13,780 nucleotides of DNA, from positions 1 through 13,780 of the forward strand of contig JAJFTX010000107.1 of NCBI GenBank assembly GCA_021372715.1, read 5' to 3'. The notes under the pieces are model-generated. The model searched no databases. It was not told the DNA's origin and worked only from the letters and a program-made list of their open reading frames with translations. Shown piece by piece: positions 6,047 through 13,780 of the stretch (its first letter is position 1; every line of letters begins with the position of its first letter). This DNA is from Methanobacterium sp. (GTDB lineage: Archaea > Methanobacteriota > Methanobacteria > Methanobacteriales > Methanobacteriaceae). A program made the translations under genes and the position numbers.

Positions 6047-6820
6047 TTATTCTATTCTTTTTATTTCCTGAACGACATCATCCAGATTATTGAATACTGT
6101 TTTATCTTTCAATTCTTTTAGTTCAGGCCGCATTACCATTACTATGTGAATGCCCAGTTCAAGTGCGGCTTCCAATTTGGTGGTGGTTCCACCAGATATA
6201 CCACTTTCCTTGGTGACGATGATAGAAATATTAAATTCCTTCATTATGGCCTGGTTAAATTCCTTTGAATAGGTGCCCTGCATGGCTATTATATTTTCAG
6301 GGGGTAATCCTGCTTCAATGCATTTCTTGATGGAAAAATCTGTGGGAAGAACTCTAGCTATAATTCTTTGGGGATAAATCCTCTGGGTTAGATAAGATAG
6401 GGTCATAACACCTGCCAGGTGTAATATACGTCTATCCCCTAATTTTATAATTTCATCCACTGCTTCTTCAAAGTTATTTACCTTATGTATCAGTTTATTC
6501 TCTGGAATATTCAGTGTTGGTCTGTCAAAGCGTATATAATTTATTTTCTCTGTTTCAGAAGCTTTTATGGCATTTTTAGTAGCTTCAGATGCAAAGGGGT
6601 GGGTTGCATCAATTAATACATCTATTTCATAATTTTTTATAATTTCGGCCAATTTCATAGGATCAAAACGTCCTACCAGGACTCTATCTGCTCCTGAGTT
6701 TTTGGCAAGTTCTCCTCCATTAATAGAGATTGTAGTAGCCAGAATATAGTTATCTGTATATGATAACTCTTTAATTATTTTTCTTGCGTCGCTGGTTCCG
6801 GCCATGACCATTATATTCAT
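6047..6820 (-). CDS. cbiJ: Cobalt-precorrin-6A reductase (CbiJ/CobK family)
   Basis: A 257-residue cytoplasmic reductase that uses NAD(P)H to reduce precorrin-6A (or its cobalt form) to the 6B form in corrin-ring synthesis. Family motifs seen: MAGTSDARK (6-14) at the nucleotide-binding N-terminus, DATHPFA (71-77), IVTKESGISGG (201-211), and VMVMRP (227-232) near the end. The length is normal for the family. The start is supported by AGGTGA (6825-6830) four bases before the ATG. It follows the Ca2+ ATPase on the same strand after 52 bases, so it may be co-transcribed, but no other corrinoid gene is in the window. Methanogens need corrinoids for the Mtr methyltransferase, so the enzyme is expected in the host. 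The cobalt form as substrate is inferred from the anaerobic lifestyle. Confidence 0.93.
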   Translation of the reverse strand: MNIMVMAGTSDARKIIKELSYTDNYILATTISINGGELAKNSGADRVLVGRFDPMKLAEIIKNYEIDVLIDATHPFASEATKNAIKASETEKINYIRFDRPTLNIPENKLIHKVNNFEEAVDEIIKLGDRRILHLAGVMTLSYLTQRIYPQRIIARVLPTDFSIKKCIEAGLPPENIIAMQGTYSKEFNQAIMKEFNISIIVTKESGISGGTTTKLEAALELGIHIVMVMRPELKELKDKTVFNNLDDVVQEIKRIE

Positions 6821-6872
6821 CTTTTCACCTGAAATTTATAATTGAACCTTCAATCTAAATTTTCCATACTCT

Positions 6873-9398
6873 CTATTTAATAAACTGTTCCACCAGCCAG
6901 TCACTGATCAGTATGGTGCTGGCAATCAACAGAATAATAAACCAATCTATTAAACCAAGTGCAGTGGTTCTGAAAACTCCCTGCAGGAATGGCAAGTATA
7001 TTACTCCTAATTGAAGTATTAATGAAGCCCCTATAGCTATATAAAGAAATTTATTAGAAAATCCATGTTCAGCCCGGCAGTTGAATACGTTTAAAATCTG
7101 ATACATCACGAAAACTGTGAATGCCATGGATGTAGCTTTTATTAAATCTGTGTTATTTGTTAAGAGGTAGTAGTAAAGTGCCAGGGTTCCAATAGTCATA
7201 ACCACCCCGGCAATGATGATTTTAATAAGATTCTTTCGGGGTATGATCTCTTCTTTTAGGGGAGTTCGTTCCATAACATTCTTTTCTGCTGGTTCAACAC
7301 CCAGTGATTGGGCTGGAGGACCGTCCATAATAATATTTATCCATAATACTTGTATAGGATTAAAGGGAACTGGTAATCCCATTATAGATGAAGAAGTAAT
7401 AGTTAATATGGCCCCTATGTTAGTGGAAAGCTGGAAACGTACGAAACGACGTATATTATCAAAAATTGTCCGTCCTTCACGAACTGCCTTGACTATAGTA
7501 GCGAAGTTATCATCTTGCAGGAGCATGTCCGCAGATTCTTTGGCTACATCAGTACCACTTCCCATAGCCACACCAATAGCAGCTTTTTTTAGCGCCGGTG
7601 CATCATTAACCCCATCTCCAGTCATCGATGCAACATTACCTTTCTTTTTAAGGGCTTCGACAATTCGCACTTTCTGTTCAGGGAATACTCTGGCATATAC
7701 TTTTATATCATCCACCATACCTTCAAATTCTGGATCACTTAATTTATCCAGTTCTGAACCGGTTAATGCCAAGATCTCATCACCATCTGTGATGCCTATT
7801 TCCCGGGCGATGGCTACTGCTGTATCTTTATGATCTCCAGTGATCATCACAACCTTTATACCGGCCTTTTTCGCGGTTGCAATGGCTTGTCTAGCCTCTT
7901 CACGTGGCGGATCCATCATACCAACCAAACCAACAAAAATTAGACCTTTCTCCAAGCCTTCTTTGTCCTCTAGATCCTCATCAGGACCTAGTTTACGATA
8001 TGCAAATCCAAGAACCCTTAGGGCGTTACCAGTCATCTCATTTAAGTCTTCCATTACTTCATCAATATCTTCTGTTTCTAGTGAACAGATATCTGCTTCT
8101 CCTGCAGTCTTTGAACATTTATGTAAGAGAACTTCCGGAGCTCCCTTAACCAGCACATATCGATCTCCTTCAATTTGGTTGACTGTGGTCATTCTCTTCC
8201 GTGTACTGTCCAGTGGTATCTCCAACAATCGAGGATACCGTTTTTCAAGTTCTTTACGATGGTAACCATTTGCTTCTGCATATAAAAGAAGTGCAGCGTC
8301 TGTTGGATCACCCAGCACCTTTTCATGGGACTGTGTGGCATTATTACATAGGGCGGAGATGGTGTAGATCATCTTCGAATCCTTTGCATGTGTATCTCTA
8401 ACAGTCATCTGGTTAAGAGTGAGTGTACCAGTTTTATCTGTGCATATAACATTACAAGATCCCAAAGTTTCCACTGCCAGGAGTTTACGAACAATAGCGT
8501 TGCTTTTAGCCATTCTCTGCATTCCCAGGGCTAAGGTTAGGGTTAATATAGCGGGTAATCCTTCTGGAACAGCAGCCACTGCCAGTGATACGGCAGTCAT
8601 GAAGTTTTCTACTAGGGGAATTTCCTGCAGGTAACCCAGCGCAAATACCAGTGAACATACTACAACGGCCAGTAATCCCAGAGTTTTTCCTAGTCGGGAT
8701 ATTTTCTGTTGAAGTGGAGTGTCTTCTTCTTCTTCCTGTATCATCTCTGCGATTTTACCTATCTCTGTTCCCATTCCGATTTCAACCACAACACCCTTCC
8801 CCCGACCGGATGCTACATCAGTTTCCATGAAAGCCATGTTATCTGCATCATGATCCAGGGATTCTATTAGCTTTGAGTGTTTTTCAACAGGTAAAGATTC
8901 TCCTGTCAGGGCAGATTCATCTATGAGAAGATCATAACTTTCTATTATCCTCAGATCAGCAGGTACATTATCTCCTTCTTCTAAGAGAACTATATCTCCT
9001 ACAGTTAGGTCTCCTGCAGTTACCTTCTGTTCCTGACCCTCTCTGATAACTACTGCCTCACTTGATATGAGGCCTTTAAGTTTTTCCATGGCCTTTTCAG
9101 CCCTGTACTCCTGTATAAATCCTACAATGGCATTTATTAATACCACGATTAATATTACAATCGCATCCAGGGTGTCCCCCACATAATAAGCAGCAATAGC
9201 AGCAATAATCAGTATTAAAATGAGTATATCCATGAACTGGCCCAAAAAGAGTCTTAAAGGTCCTGCCTTCTTTTCTTCAACCAACTCATTCTTACCATAT
9301 TTAATTAGATTTTCCTGAGCTTGTTGGTTGGTTAAACCATTTAAATTGGTATTAAGATTTTTTAAAGTCTCTTCTACATTTATATTCTTCCATTTCAT
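6873..9398 (-). CDS. P-type Ca2+-transporting ATPase (P2 type, SERCA/PMCA-like)
   Basis: An 841-residue membrane pump. Motifs: N-terminal cation-ATPase domain (1-50); TGES of the actuator domain (165-168); phosphorylation motif DKTGTLT (321-327, D321); nucleotide-binding KGAPE (418-422); DPPR (496-499); TGDGVNDAP (593-601). About ten membrane helices are visible: two near 52-95, two around 240-290, and six after 655. Ion-site residues by comparison with SERCA: E279 in VPEGLP of M4, N660 in M5, N688 and D692 in WINIIMD of M6. The position matching SERCA Glu771 is A663, as in plasma-membrane Ca2+ pumps, which predicts one Ca2+ per cycle. AGGTG (9407-9411) precedes the ATG by about eight bases. 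The likely role is Ca2+ export from the cytoplasm; Mn2+ or another divalent ion is possible. No C-terminal calmodulin-type extension is present. Confidence 0.93.
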   Translation of the reverse strand: MKWKNINVEETLKNLNTNLNGLTNQQAQENLIKYGKNELVEEKKAGPLRLFLGQFMDILILILIIAAIAAYYVGDTLDAIVILIVVLINAIVGFIQEYRAEKAMEKLKGLISSEAVVIREGQEQKVTAGDLTVGDIVLLEEGDNVPADLRIIESYDLLIDESALTGESLPVEKHSKLIESLDHDADNMAFMETDVASGRGKGVVVEIGMGTEIGKIAEMIQEEEEDTPLQQKISRLGKTLGLLAVVVCSLVFALGYLQEIPLVENFMTAVSLAVAAVPEGLPAILTLTLALGMQRMAKSNAIVRKLLAVETLGSCNVICTDKTGTLTLNQMTVRDTHAKDSKMIYTISALCNNATQSHEKVLGDPTDAALLLYAEANGYHRKELEKRYPRLLEIPLDSTRKRMTTVNQIEGDRYVLVKGAPEVLLHKCSKTAGEADICSLETEDIDEVMEDLNEMTGNALRVLGFAYRKLGPDEDLEDKEGLEKGLIFVGLVGMMDPPREEARQAIATAKKAGIKVVMITGDHKDTAVAIAREIGITDGDEILALTGSELDKLSDPEFEGMVDDIKVYARVFPEQKVRIVEALKKKGNVASMTGDGVNDAPALKKAAIGVAMGSGTDVAKESADMLLQDDNFATIVKAVREGRTIFDNIRRFVRFQLSTNIGAILTITSSSIMGLPVPFNPIQVLWINIIMDGPPAQSLGVEPAEKNVMERTPLKEEIIPRKNLIKIIIAGVVMTIGTLALYYYLLTNNTDLIKATSMAFTVFVMYQILNVFNCRAEHGFSNKFLYIAIGASLILQLGVIYLPFLQGVFRTTALGLIDWFIILLIASTILISDWLVEQFIK

Positions 9399-9504
9399 GG
9401 TGAAAGCACCTAATCAATAAATATTAGATTATTTTATGATATTAATGAATAAAACACGGATTATTTCCCTTATTACTAATTTTTTTATTAGAAATTATAA
9501 AGAA

Positions 9505-9894
9505 TTATTTTAAAGTACTTTTATAAAAAACTGCTTTTTTATAATTAATTAACTTCATTTTCCCCATAATATGCAGGGAGTCTGTTGAAAGTGGTTTAAT
9601 CATTAAATCAGATCCTATTGTATTGGAAACTTTTTCCAAACAATTTTGTAACTCTTCCGGGGGCCGTATGGAATAGATAAGTTCTGCATCCTTATATATT
9701 TTTAAGTCAGGATGGCAAATATCATCTTTGATTATCATTTCATGTGATGGTTTTATATCTGTCATAATGATATTAAATTTAAGATGTTCCTTCAGATCAT
9801 AGGCTACTAAGGGGAATCTTCCCACCCCCACTTCCACTATCTTATGTGCATGCCCATAGTTTCTAATAATATATTCAGATAAACTATTCCACAT
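9505..9894 (-). CDS. UPF0146 family protein (small Rossmann-like, methyltransferase-like)
   Basis: A 129-residue archaeal protein. KIVEVGVGRFPLVAYDL (18-34) looks like motif I of class I SAM-dependent methyltransferases, and TDIKP (45-49) resembles the acidic residue that follows strand 2. IYSIRPPEEL (73-82) is a hallmark I associate with UPF0146. It is too short to hold a full methyltransferase fold, so it may bind a nucleotide or SAM without catalysis or act with a partner; activity is unknown. The gene lies 106 bases upstream of the Ca2+ ATPase on the same strand. Its start codon is only 26 bases from that of the divergent RimI-like gene. The 9399-9504 spacer is AT-rich with a short CTAAT/ATTAG hairpin near 9475-9491 and no clear gene. 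Confidence 0.85.
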   Translation of the reverse strand: MWNSLSEYIIRNYGHAHKIVEVGVGRFPLVAYDLKEHLKFNIIMTDIKPSHEMIIKDDICHPDLKIYKDAELIYSIRPPEELQNCLEKVSNTIGSDLMIKPLSTDSLHIMGKMKLINYKKAVFYKSTLK

Positions 9895-9920
9895 TTTAAC
9901 AACCAGTATTTTGAGATTTC

Positions 9921-10385
9921 ATGATAATTAGAGAATTCAGACGTCCGGATATTAATAGAGTCCTTGAAATTGAACAAAAATCTTTCAAAGACCCCTATCC
10001 GGTTAATATACTCTTGGACATCTACAACCTTGGTGCTGGATTTTTAGTTGCTCAGCAAGATAATATTATAGTAGGATATATTATATTTTGGATCAGATTT
10101 CAAGATGAAGGTCACATCATATCCATTGCCGTAGACAAAAAATATAGGCGAAATGAGGTGGGATCCCAACTGGTGTTTACAGCGTTAGAAATATTCAAAC
10201 GTTATAATATTACTCTAATTAAATTAGAAGTAAGAGTCAGTAATAGAGGAGCAATAAAATTCTATAAAAAACTGGGTTTTATTGAAAAAAAAGTACTTAA
10301 GGATTATTACGAAGACTTTGAGGATGCTGTTCTGATGGAAAGGAATTTAGATAAAAAAAAAGATAATGATGCAAGAATGGAATAG
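9921..10385 (+). CDS. rimI: GNAT N-terminal acetyltransferase, RimI/Ard1-like
   Basis: A 154-residue GNAT protein. Archaeal members acetylate protein N-termini with acetyl-CoA in the cytoplasm and resemble the eukaryotic NatA catalytic subunit. Seen: the strand-4 segment HIISIAVDKKYRR (65-77); the pyrophosphate loop R76-R-N-E79-V-G81; VRVSNRGAIKFYKKLGF (104-120) with the Asn/Tyr pair of motif B; and YYEDFEDAVLM (129-139), matching the archaeal RimI tail. The consensus loop is RxxGxG/A; here the first Gly is Glu (GAG at 10155-10157), which may weaken acetyl-CoA binding. The tail 143-154 is a charged extension (DKKKDNDARME). There is no Shine-Dalgarno before the ATG, so a leaderless mRNA is likely. 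It lies upstream of carA with a 67-base gap that holds a carA promoter. Confidence 0.9.
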   Translation: MIIREFRRPDINRVLEIEQKSFKDPYPVNILLDIYNLGAGFLVAQQDNIIVGYIIFWIRFQDEGHIISIAVDKKYRRNEVGSQLVFTALEIFKRYNITLIKLEVRVSNRGAIKFYKKLGFIEKKVLKDYYEDFEDAVLMERNLDKKKDNDARME

Positions 10386-10407
10386 ATGTTTAGAAATAAG
10401 GAAATAA

Positions 10408-10452
10408 TTTTTATACTACTGATTGTAATTATGCCAAATATAAGGTGAAAAA
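10408..10452 (+). promoter_or_regulatory. Promoter and ribosome-binding site of carA
   Basis: TTTTTATACT at 10408-10417 is a TATA-like element, and AGGTGA at 10443-10448 is a Shine-Dalgarno site ending four bases before the ATG at 10453. The spacing predicts a short leader starting around 10436-10440, so carA could be transcribed independently of the RimI-like gene. The rest of the 67-base gap contains no ORF. Confidence 0.5.
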
Positions 10453-11535
10453 ATGCCGATAATAGCAAAATTAGCTTTAGAAGACGGAACCATATATCAA
10501 GGAGAAGGATTTGGTTTCCAAACAATTAAAGCAGGTGAAGTAGTCTTTGCAACTGGGATGACCGGTTATGTTGAATCTTTGACTGATCCTTCCTATAAAG
10601 GTCAGATACTTATGTCCACATATCCATTACAGGGTAACTATGGAATATCAAGAGATTGGTTCCAATCAGAAGGCATTAAAGCGGAAGGATATATTGTGCG
10701 AGAGCATAACTCCCACCCATCTCACAGTAAATCAGAAGAAACCCTTTCTGAATTTTTAAATAGGTACGAAATACCCGGTATCAGTGGGATTGATACCAGG
10801 TCCCTAACCCTCAAAATCAGAGAACATGGAACTATGAAGGGCGTGCTGGCCACGGAAGATATAGAAAACCATGAAATCCTAGATATGGTTGAAAATCAAC
10901 CGGAAATTGTGGAACTTGATTTGGTGGATCAGGTCTGCGTTAGCAAACCACAGATATATGGGGATGATTTCAAACATCGAGCAGGGGTTCTGGACTGTGG
11001 AATTAAAAGGAACAGTATAAACGCCTTACTTAAAAGAGAAATAGGAGTAGTAGTCCTACCTTACAAATCAGATGTAAAGGATATAGTTGATTATGATATT
11101 GATGCCCTTCTCGTTTCCAGTGGTCCAGGAGATCCCACCAGGGTTAAAGAAGCAGCTCAAAACGTGCGTGATCTAAAAGAAAAAATGCCTATATTCGGTA
11201 TTTGTTTAGGTCAGCAGATAATTGGTTTGGCCTTTGGAGCCAAAATTTACAAGATGAAATTCGGACATCGAGGGATAAATCAGCCAGTTAAAGATTTGAA
11301 TACTGGTAAAGTATGTATCACATCTCAAAATCATGGTTTCACTGTTGATCCTCAGTCTGTGGATGATACATCCCTTAGAATGAACCAGATTAACTTAAAT
11401 GATGGCACACCCGAAGGTTTAGAACACCAGGAATTGCCCATATCCAGTGTGCAGTACCATCCTGAAGCAGGACCCGGACCCCATGATACTGATTACTACT
11501 TCGACAATTTCGTAGATGCCCTTAAAAACTATTGA
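10453..11535 (+). CDS. carA: Carbamoyl-phosphate synthase small subunit (glutamine amidotransferase)
   Basis: A 360-residue subunit that hydrolyses glutamine and passes ammonia to CarB for carbamoyl phosphate, the precursor of pyrimidines and arginine. The N-terminal CarA-specific domain (about 1-150) contains FATGMTGYVESLTDPSYKGQ (33-52, shown to 20 residues) and the STYPLQGNYG strand. The C-terminal class I glutamine amidotransferase domain (about 175-357) has GPGDP (224-228), the nucleophile C251 in FGICLGQQ, and H336/E338 in QYHPEAGPGPHDT. The triad is complete and the length normal. carB follows after 85 bases on the same strand, the usual arrangement. A good Shine-Dalgarno supports the start. 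Confidence 0.97.
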   Translation: MPIIAKLALEDGTIYQGEGFGFQTIKAGEVVFATGMTGYVESLTDPSYKGQILMSTYPLQGNYGISRDWFQSEGIKAEGYIVREHNSHPSHSKSEETLSEFLNRYEIPGISGIDTRSLTLKIREHGTMKGVLATEDIENHEILDMVENQPEIVELDLVDQVCVSKPQIYGDDFKHRAGVLDCGIKRNSINALLKREIGVVVLPYKSDVKDIVDYDIDALLVSSGPGDPTRVKEAAQNVRDLKEKMPIFGICLGQQIIGLAFGAKIYKMKFGHRGINQPVKDLNTGKVCITSQNHGFTVDPQSVDDTSLRMNQINLNDGTPEGLEHQELPISSVQYHPEAGPGPHDTDYYFDNFVDALKNY

Positions 11536-11574
11536 ATAGAAAAAATAATGTTCAATTAATTAATTTAAAAAAAC

Positions 11575-11594
11575 GCATATTCATGCATATAAAA
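11575..11594 (+). promoter_or_regulatory. GCATAT direct repeat and TATA-like element between carA and carB
   Basis: GCATAT occurs at 11575-11580 and again at 11585-11590 separated by TCAT. The second copy runs into CATATAAAAC, a TATA-like sequence about 30 bp before the carB start. It might give carB a promoter of its own or form a regulatory site, but in an AT-rich spacer both could be chance. The carB Shine-Dalgarno AGGAAGAGGAT follows at about 11605-11614. Confidence 0.25.
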
Positions 11595-11620
11595 CAACCA
11601 TTAAAGGAAGAGGATTATAA

Positions 11621-13780
11621 ATGCCCCGGGATGGAAATATAAAAAAAGTTCTTATCATCGGCTCAGGACCCATACAGATTGGTCAGGCAGCTGAATTTGA
11701 TTATTCAGGCTCACAAGCATGTAAATCTTTGATGGAAGAAGGTATAGAAACCATACTGGTTAATAGTAACCCTGCTACCATCCAAACTGATATTGATATG
11801 GCTGATAGAGTTTATGTAGAACCATTAACCCCTGAAATAGTAGCCAAAATAATTGAAAAAGAAACCCCAGACGCAGTGCTACCTACCATGGGTGGACAAA
11901 CTGGTTTAAACGTGGCCACTGGACTGGAAAAAATAGGAGCCTTAGATGGGGTTAAGGTTATAGGATCCTCCGTGGAAACAATTAAAAATGTAGAAGACCG
12001 TGATCTTTTCGGTAGCTTCATGGATCGGCTCAATGAACCAATACCTAAAAATAAAGCAGTAGTATCTCTAGAAGAAGCCTTGGAGGCTGTAGAAGAAATA
12101 GGTTATCCCATTATTGTGCGCCCTGCCTTTACCCTGGGAGGAACCGGGGGTGGTGTGGCCCATAATGAAAAGGAACTTCGCGAGGTAGTCACCAGGGGAC
12201 TGGATATGAGTTACATAAATCAGGTACTCATCGATGAATCTGTAATAGGTTGGAAGGAGTTCGAATATGAGGTTATGCGTGATAAAAATGACACATGCAT
12301 CATAGTCTGTAACATGGAAAACCTTGATCCCATGGGTATCCATACTGGAGAAAGCATCGTAGTAGCTCCCTCCCAAACACTCTCTGATATAGACAATCAG
12401 AAACTAAGAGATGCTTCAATTAAAATTATAAGGGCCCTCCAAATTCAGGGAGGATGTAATATCCAGTTTGCAGTACACCCCACCACCAGAGAGTACAAAG
12501 TGATTGAAGTAAACCCCCGGGTAAGCCGGAGCAGTGCCCTAGCCTCTAAAGCCACAGGATATCCCATAGCCAAGATTTCTGCTAAAATAGCTGTTGGTAT
12601 GACCCTGGATGAAATACGTAACGATATAACCAAAGAAACACCCGCATCTTTTGAACCTTCCCTGGATTATGTGGTTACAAAAATTCCCAGATGGCCTTTC
12701 GACAAATTTAAAGGAATAAATAAGGAAATAGGGATCCAGATGAAGTCCACTGGAGAGGTGATGTCTATTGGACGGACTTTTGAGGAATCTCTACATAAAG
12801 CAATAAGATCTCTAGATATTGGGAGATTTGGTTTAGATGATGTGCAATATACCGTTGAAGATTTAAAACAAGCCACAGATAACCGCTTATTTCAAGTTTA
12901 TACTGCTCTTAAATCAGGTATGAGTGTAGGTGAAATTCTGGAAATAACCAGGATAGACCCTTTTTTCCTATATAAAATTTTAAACATCGTGGACTTAGAA
13001 AAAGAGATTGAAAATAGTAAAGATAATATTTCCGATACTTCCCTTTTAAGAAAAGCCAAGAGAATGGGTTTTTCCGATCGTAAATTGTCAGAAATCACCG
13101 GATTTCCGGAAAATAAAGTTAAAAAAACCAGAATTGAAAATGGAATAATCCCCACCTATAAAATGGTTGACACCTGCGCTGCTGAATTTGAGGCAAAAAC
13201 TCCTTATTACTACGGTACTTATGAAGAAGAAGATGAAGTACCCGTATCTAACGAAAAAAAAGTGATAATCATAGGGGCAGGACCAATAAGAATCGGTCAA
13301 GGAATAGAATTTGATTATTGTTGTGTACATGCTGCTATGGCACTCAAAGAAGAGGGTATTGAGACCATACTTATAAATAACAATCCGGAAACTGTGAGTA
13401 CTGATTATGATATTTCCAGCAAACTATATTTTGAACCCTTAACCCTGGAAGATGTGATGGGTATCATACATAAAGAAAAACCTTATGGTGTGGTAGTACA
13501 ATTCGGTGGACAAACATCCATTAATCTAGCTGTACCACTGGCCAAGGAGGGTGTTAAAATATTAGGAACACCTTATGAAAGTATTGACCGAGTTGAAGAC
13601 CGTGAACGATTTACTCGAGTTTTAAATCGTTTAGAAATACCCCAAGCTGAATATGGTATTGTCTATTCATTTGAAGATGCTCGTAAAGTGGCAAAGAGAA
13701 TAGGATTCCCCGTGCTGGTAAGACCATCCTATGTTTTAGGCGGAAGAGCCATGGAAATACTATATGATGATGCTGAACTT
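11621..13780 (+). CDS. carB: Carbamoyl-phosphate synthase large subunit, first 720 codons; 3' end outside the window
   Basis: The frame opens at ATG 11621 (MPRDGNIKKVLIIGSGPIQI) behind AGGAAGAGGAT and stays open to the last base, 720 codons of an expected 1,050-1,080. The N-terminal synthase half carries the first ATP-grasp domain: IVRPAFTLGGTGGG, then EVNPRVSRSSALASKATGYP, the CPSase signature. A helical oligomerisation region (about 400-540) follows. The second synthase half begins near residue 547 with KVIIIGAGPIRIGQG and reaches VRPSYVLGG at the end of the window; the C-terminal allosteric domain is not visible. The enzyme makes carbamoyl phosphate from bicarbonate, ammonia supplied by CarA, and two ATP. 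Both synthase halves are in one continuous reading frame here, whereas some methanogens split this gene. Minus-strand frames inside it are shadows. Confidence 0.97.
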   Translation, partial: MPRDGNIKKVLIIGSGPIQIGQAAEFDYSGSQACKSLMEEGIETILVNSNPATIQTDIDMADRVYVEPLTPEIVAKIIEKETPDAVLPTMGGQTGLNVATGLEKIGALDGVKVIGSSVETIKNVEDRDLFGSFMDRLNEPIPKNKAVVSLEEALEAVEEIGYPIIVRPAFTLGGTGGGVAHNEKELREVVTRGLDMSYINQVLIDESVIGWKEFEYEVMRDKNDTCIIVCNMENLDPMGIHTGESIVVAPSQTLSDIDNQKLRDASIKIIRALQIQGGCNIQFAVHPTTREYKVIEVNPRVSRSSALASKATGYPIAKISAKIAVGMTLDEIRNDITKETPASFEPSLDYVVTKIPRWPFDKFKGINKEIGIQMKSTGEVMSIGRTFEESLHKAIRSLDIGRFGLDDVQYTVEDLKQATDNRLFQVYTALKSGMSVGEILEITRIDPFFLYKILNIVDLEKEIENSKDNISDTSLLRKAKRMGFSDRKLSEITGFPENKVKKTRIENGIIPTYKMVDTCAAEFEAKTPYYYGTYEEEDEVPVSNEKKVIIIGAGPIRIGQGIEFDYCCVHAAMALKEEGIETILINNNPETVSTDYDISSKLYFEPLTLEDVMGIIHKEKPYGVVVQFGGQTSINLAVPLAKEGVKILGTPYESIDRVEDRERFTRVLNRLEIPQAEYGIVYSFEDARKVAKRIGFPVLVRPSYVLGGRAMEILYDDAEL

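Noticed and set aside
7213..8634. Plus-strand open frames opposite the Ca2+ ATPase
   Set aside because: Ser/Pro/Ile-rich translations without family features, lying antisense to a fully conserved P-type ATPase; they are shadows.
9475..9491. CTAAT/ATTAG hairpin near the UPF0146 stop as a terminator
   Set aside because: The stem is only five AT-rich base pairs and the minus-strand sequence is A-rich, not T-rich, at that point; the evidence is too weak for a feature.
11812..13330. Minus-strand open frames inside carB
   Set aside because: carB is continuous and conserved throughout on the plus strand; the opposite frames have no recognisable domain or ribosome-binding site.

Overview
The window looks like a stretch of chromosome from a mesophilic pseudomurein-walled methanogen of the order Methanobacteriales, probably Methanobacterium or a close relative. 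The evidence is the combination of the archaeal proteasome ATPase PAN, an archaeal MBF1-type zinc-ribbon/HTH protein, a DUF356-like methanogen protein, a UPF0146 protein, a MurT/MurE-like ligase of the kind used for pseudomurein, low G+C with AT-rich spacers, Shine-Dalgarno sites of the AGGTGA type, and archaeal TATA boxes. The genus is an inference. From memory and unverified, both gene blocks (Mur ligase to PAN, and ATPase/UPF0146/carAB) resemble neighbourhoods in Methanothermobacter.

Layout. 1-896: 3' part of a Mur-family peptide ligase with a four-cysteine site. 1062-3119: a tight three-gene plus-strand cluster made of a small membrane-anchored protein with a POTRA-like pattern, an exported protein with a C-terminal membrane anchor that appears to start at an ATT codon, and a small DUF356-like protein. 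3183-3647 (minus) is MBF1. It is divergent from PAN (3779-5011) across an AT-rich spacer holding two perfect palindromes. 5118-5912 is an alpha/beta hydrolase. 5979-6040 is a well-formed C/D box guide sRNA that had no ORF to mark it. 6047-9894 is a minus-strand series: UPF0146 protein, P-type Ca2+ ATPase, and CbiJ-type precorrin-6A reductase. 9921 to the end is a plus-strand series: a RimI-like acetyltransferase, carA, and carB, which runs off the window.

How the genes work together. The left end looks cell-envelope related: a probable pseudomurein ligase next to two exported proteins. PAN supplies unfolded substrates to the 20S proteasome. carA and carB encode the two subunits of carbamoyl-phosphate synthase for pyrimidine and arginine synthesis. 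The C/D sRNA would guide two 2'-O-methylations on rRNA or tRNA.

Most notable for a second look: the C/D sRNA, the ATT-initiated exported protein, the POTRA-like archaeal protein and its cluster, a RimI-like protein whose acetyl-CoA loop has Glu in place of the first Gly, and a Ca2+ pump whose residues predict a single ion site. I see no mobile element, CRISPR array or tRNA gene.
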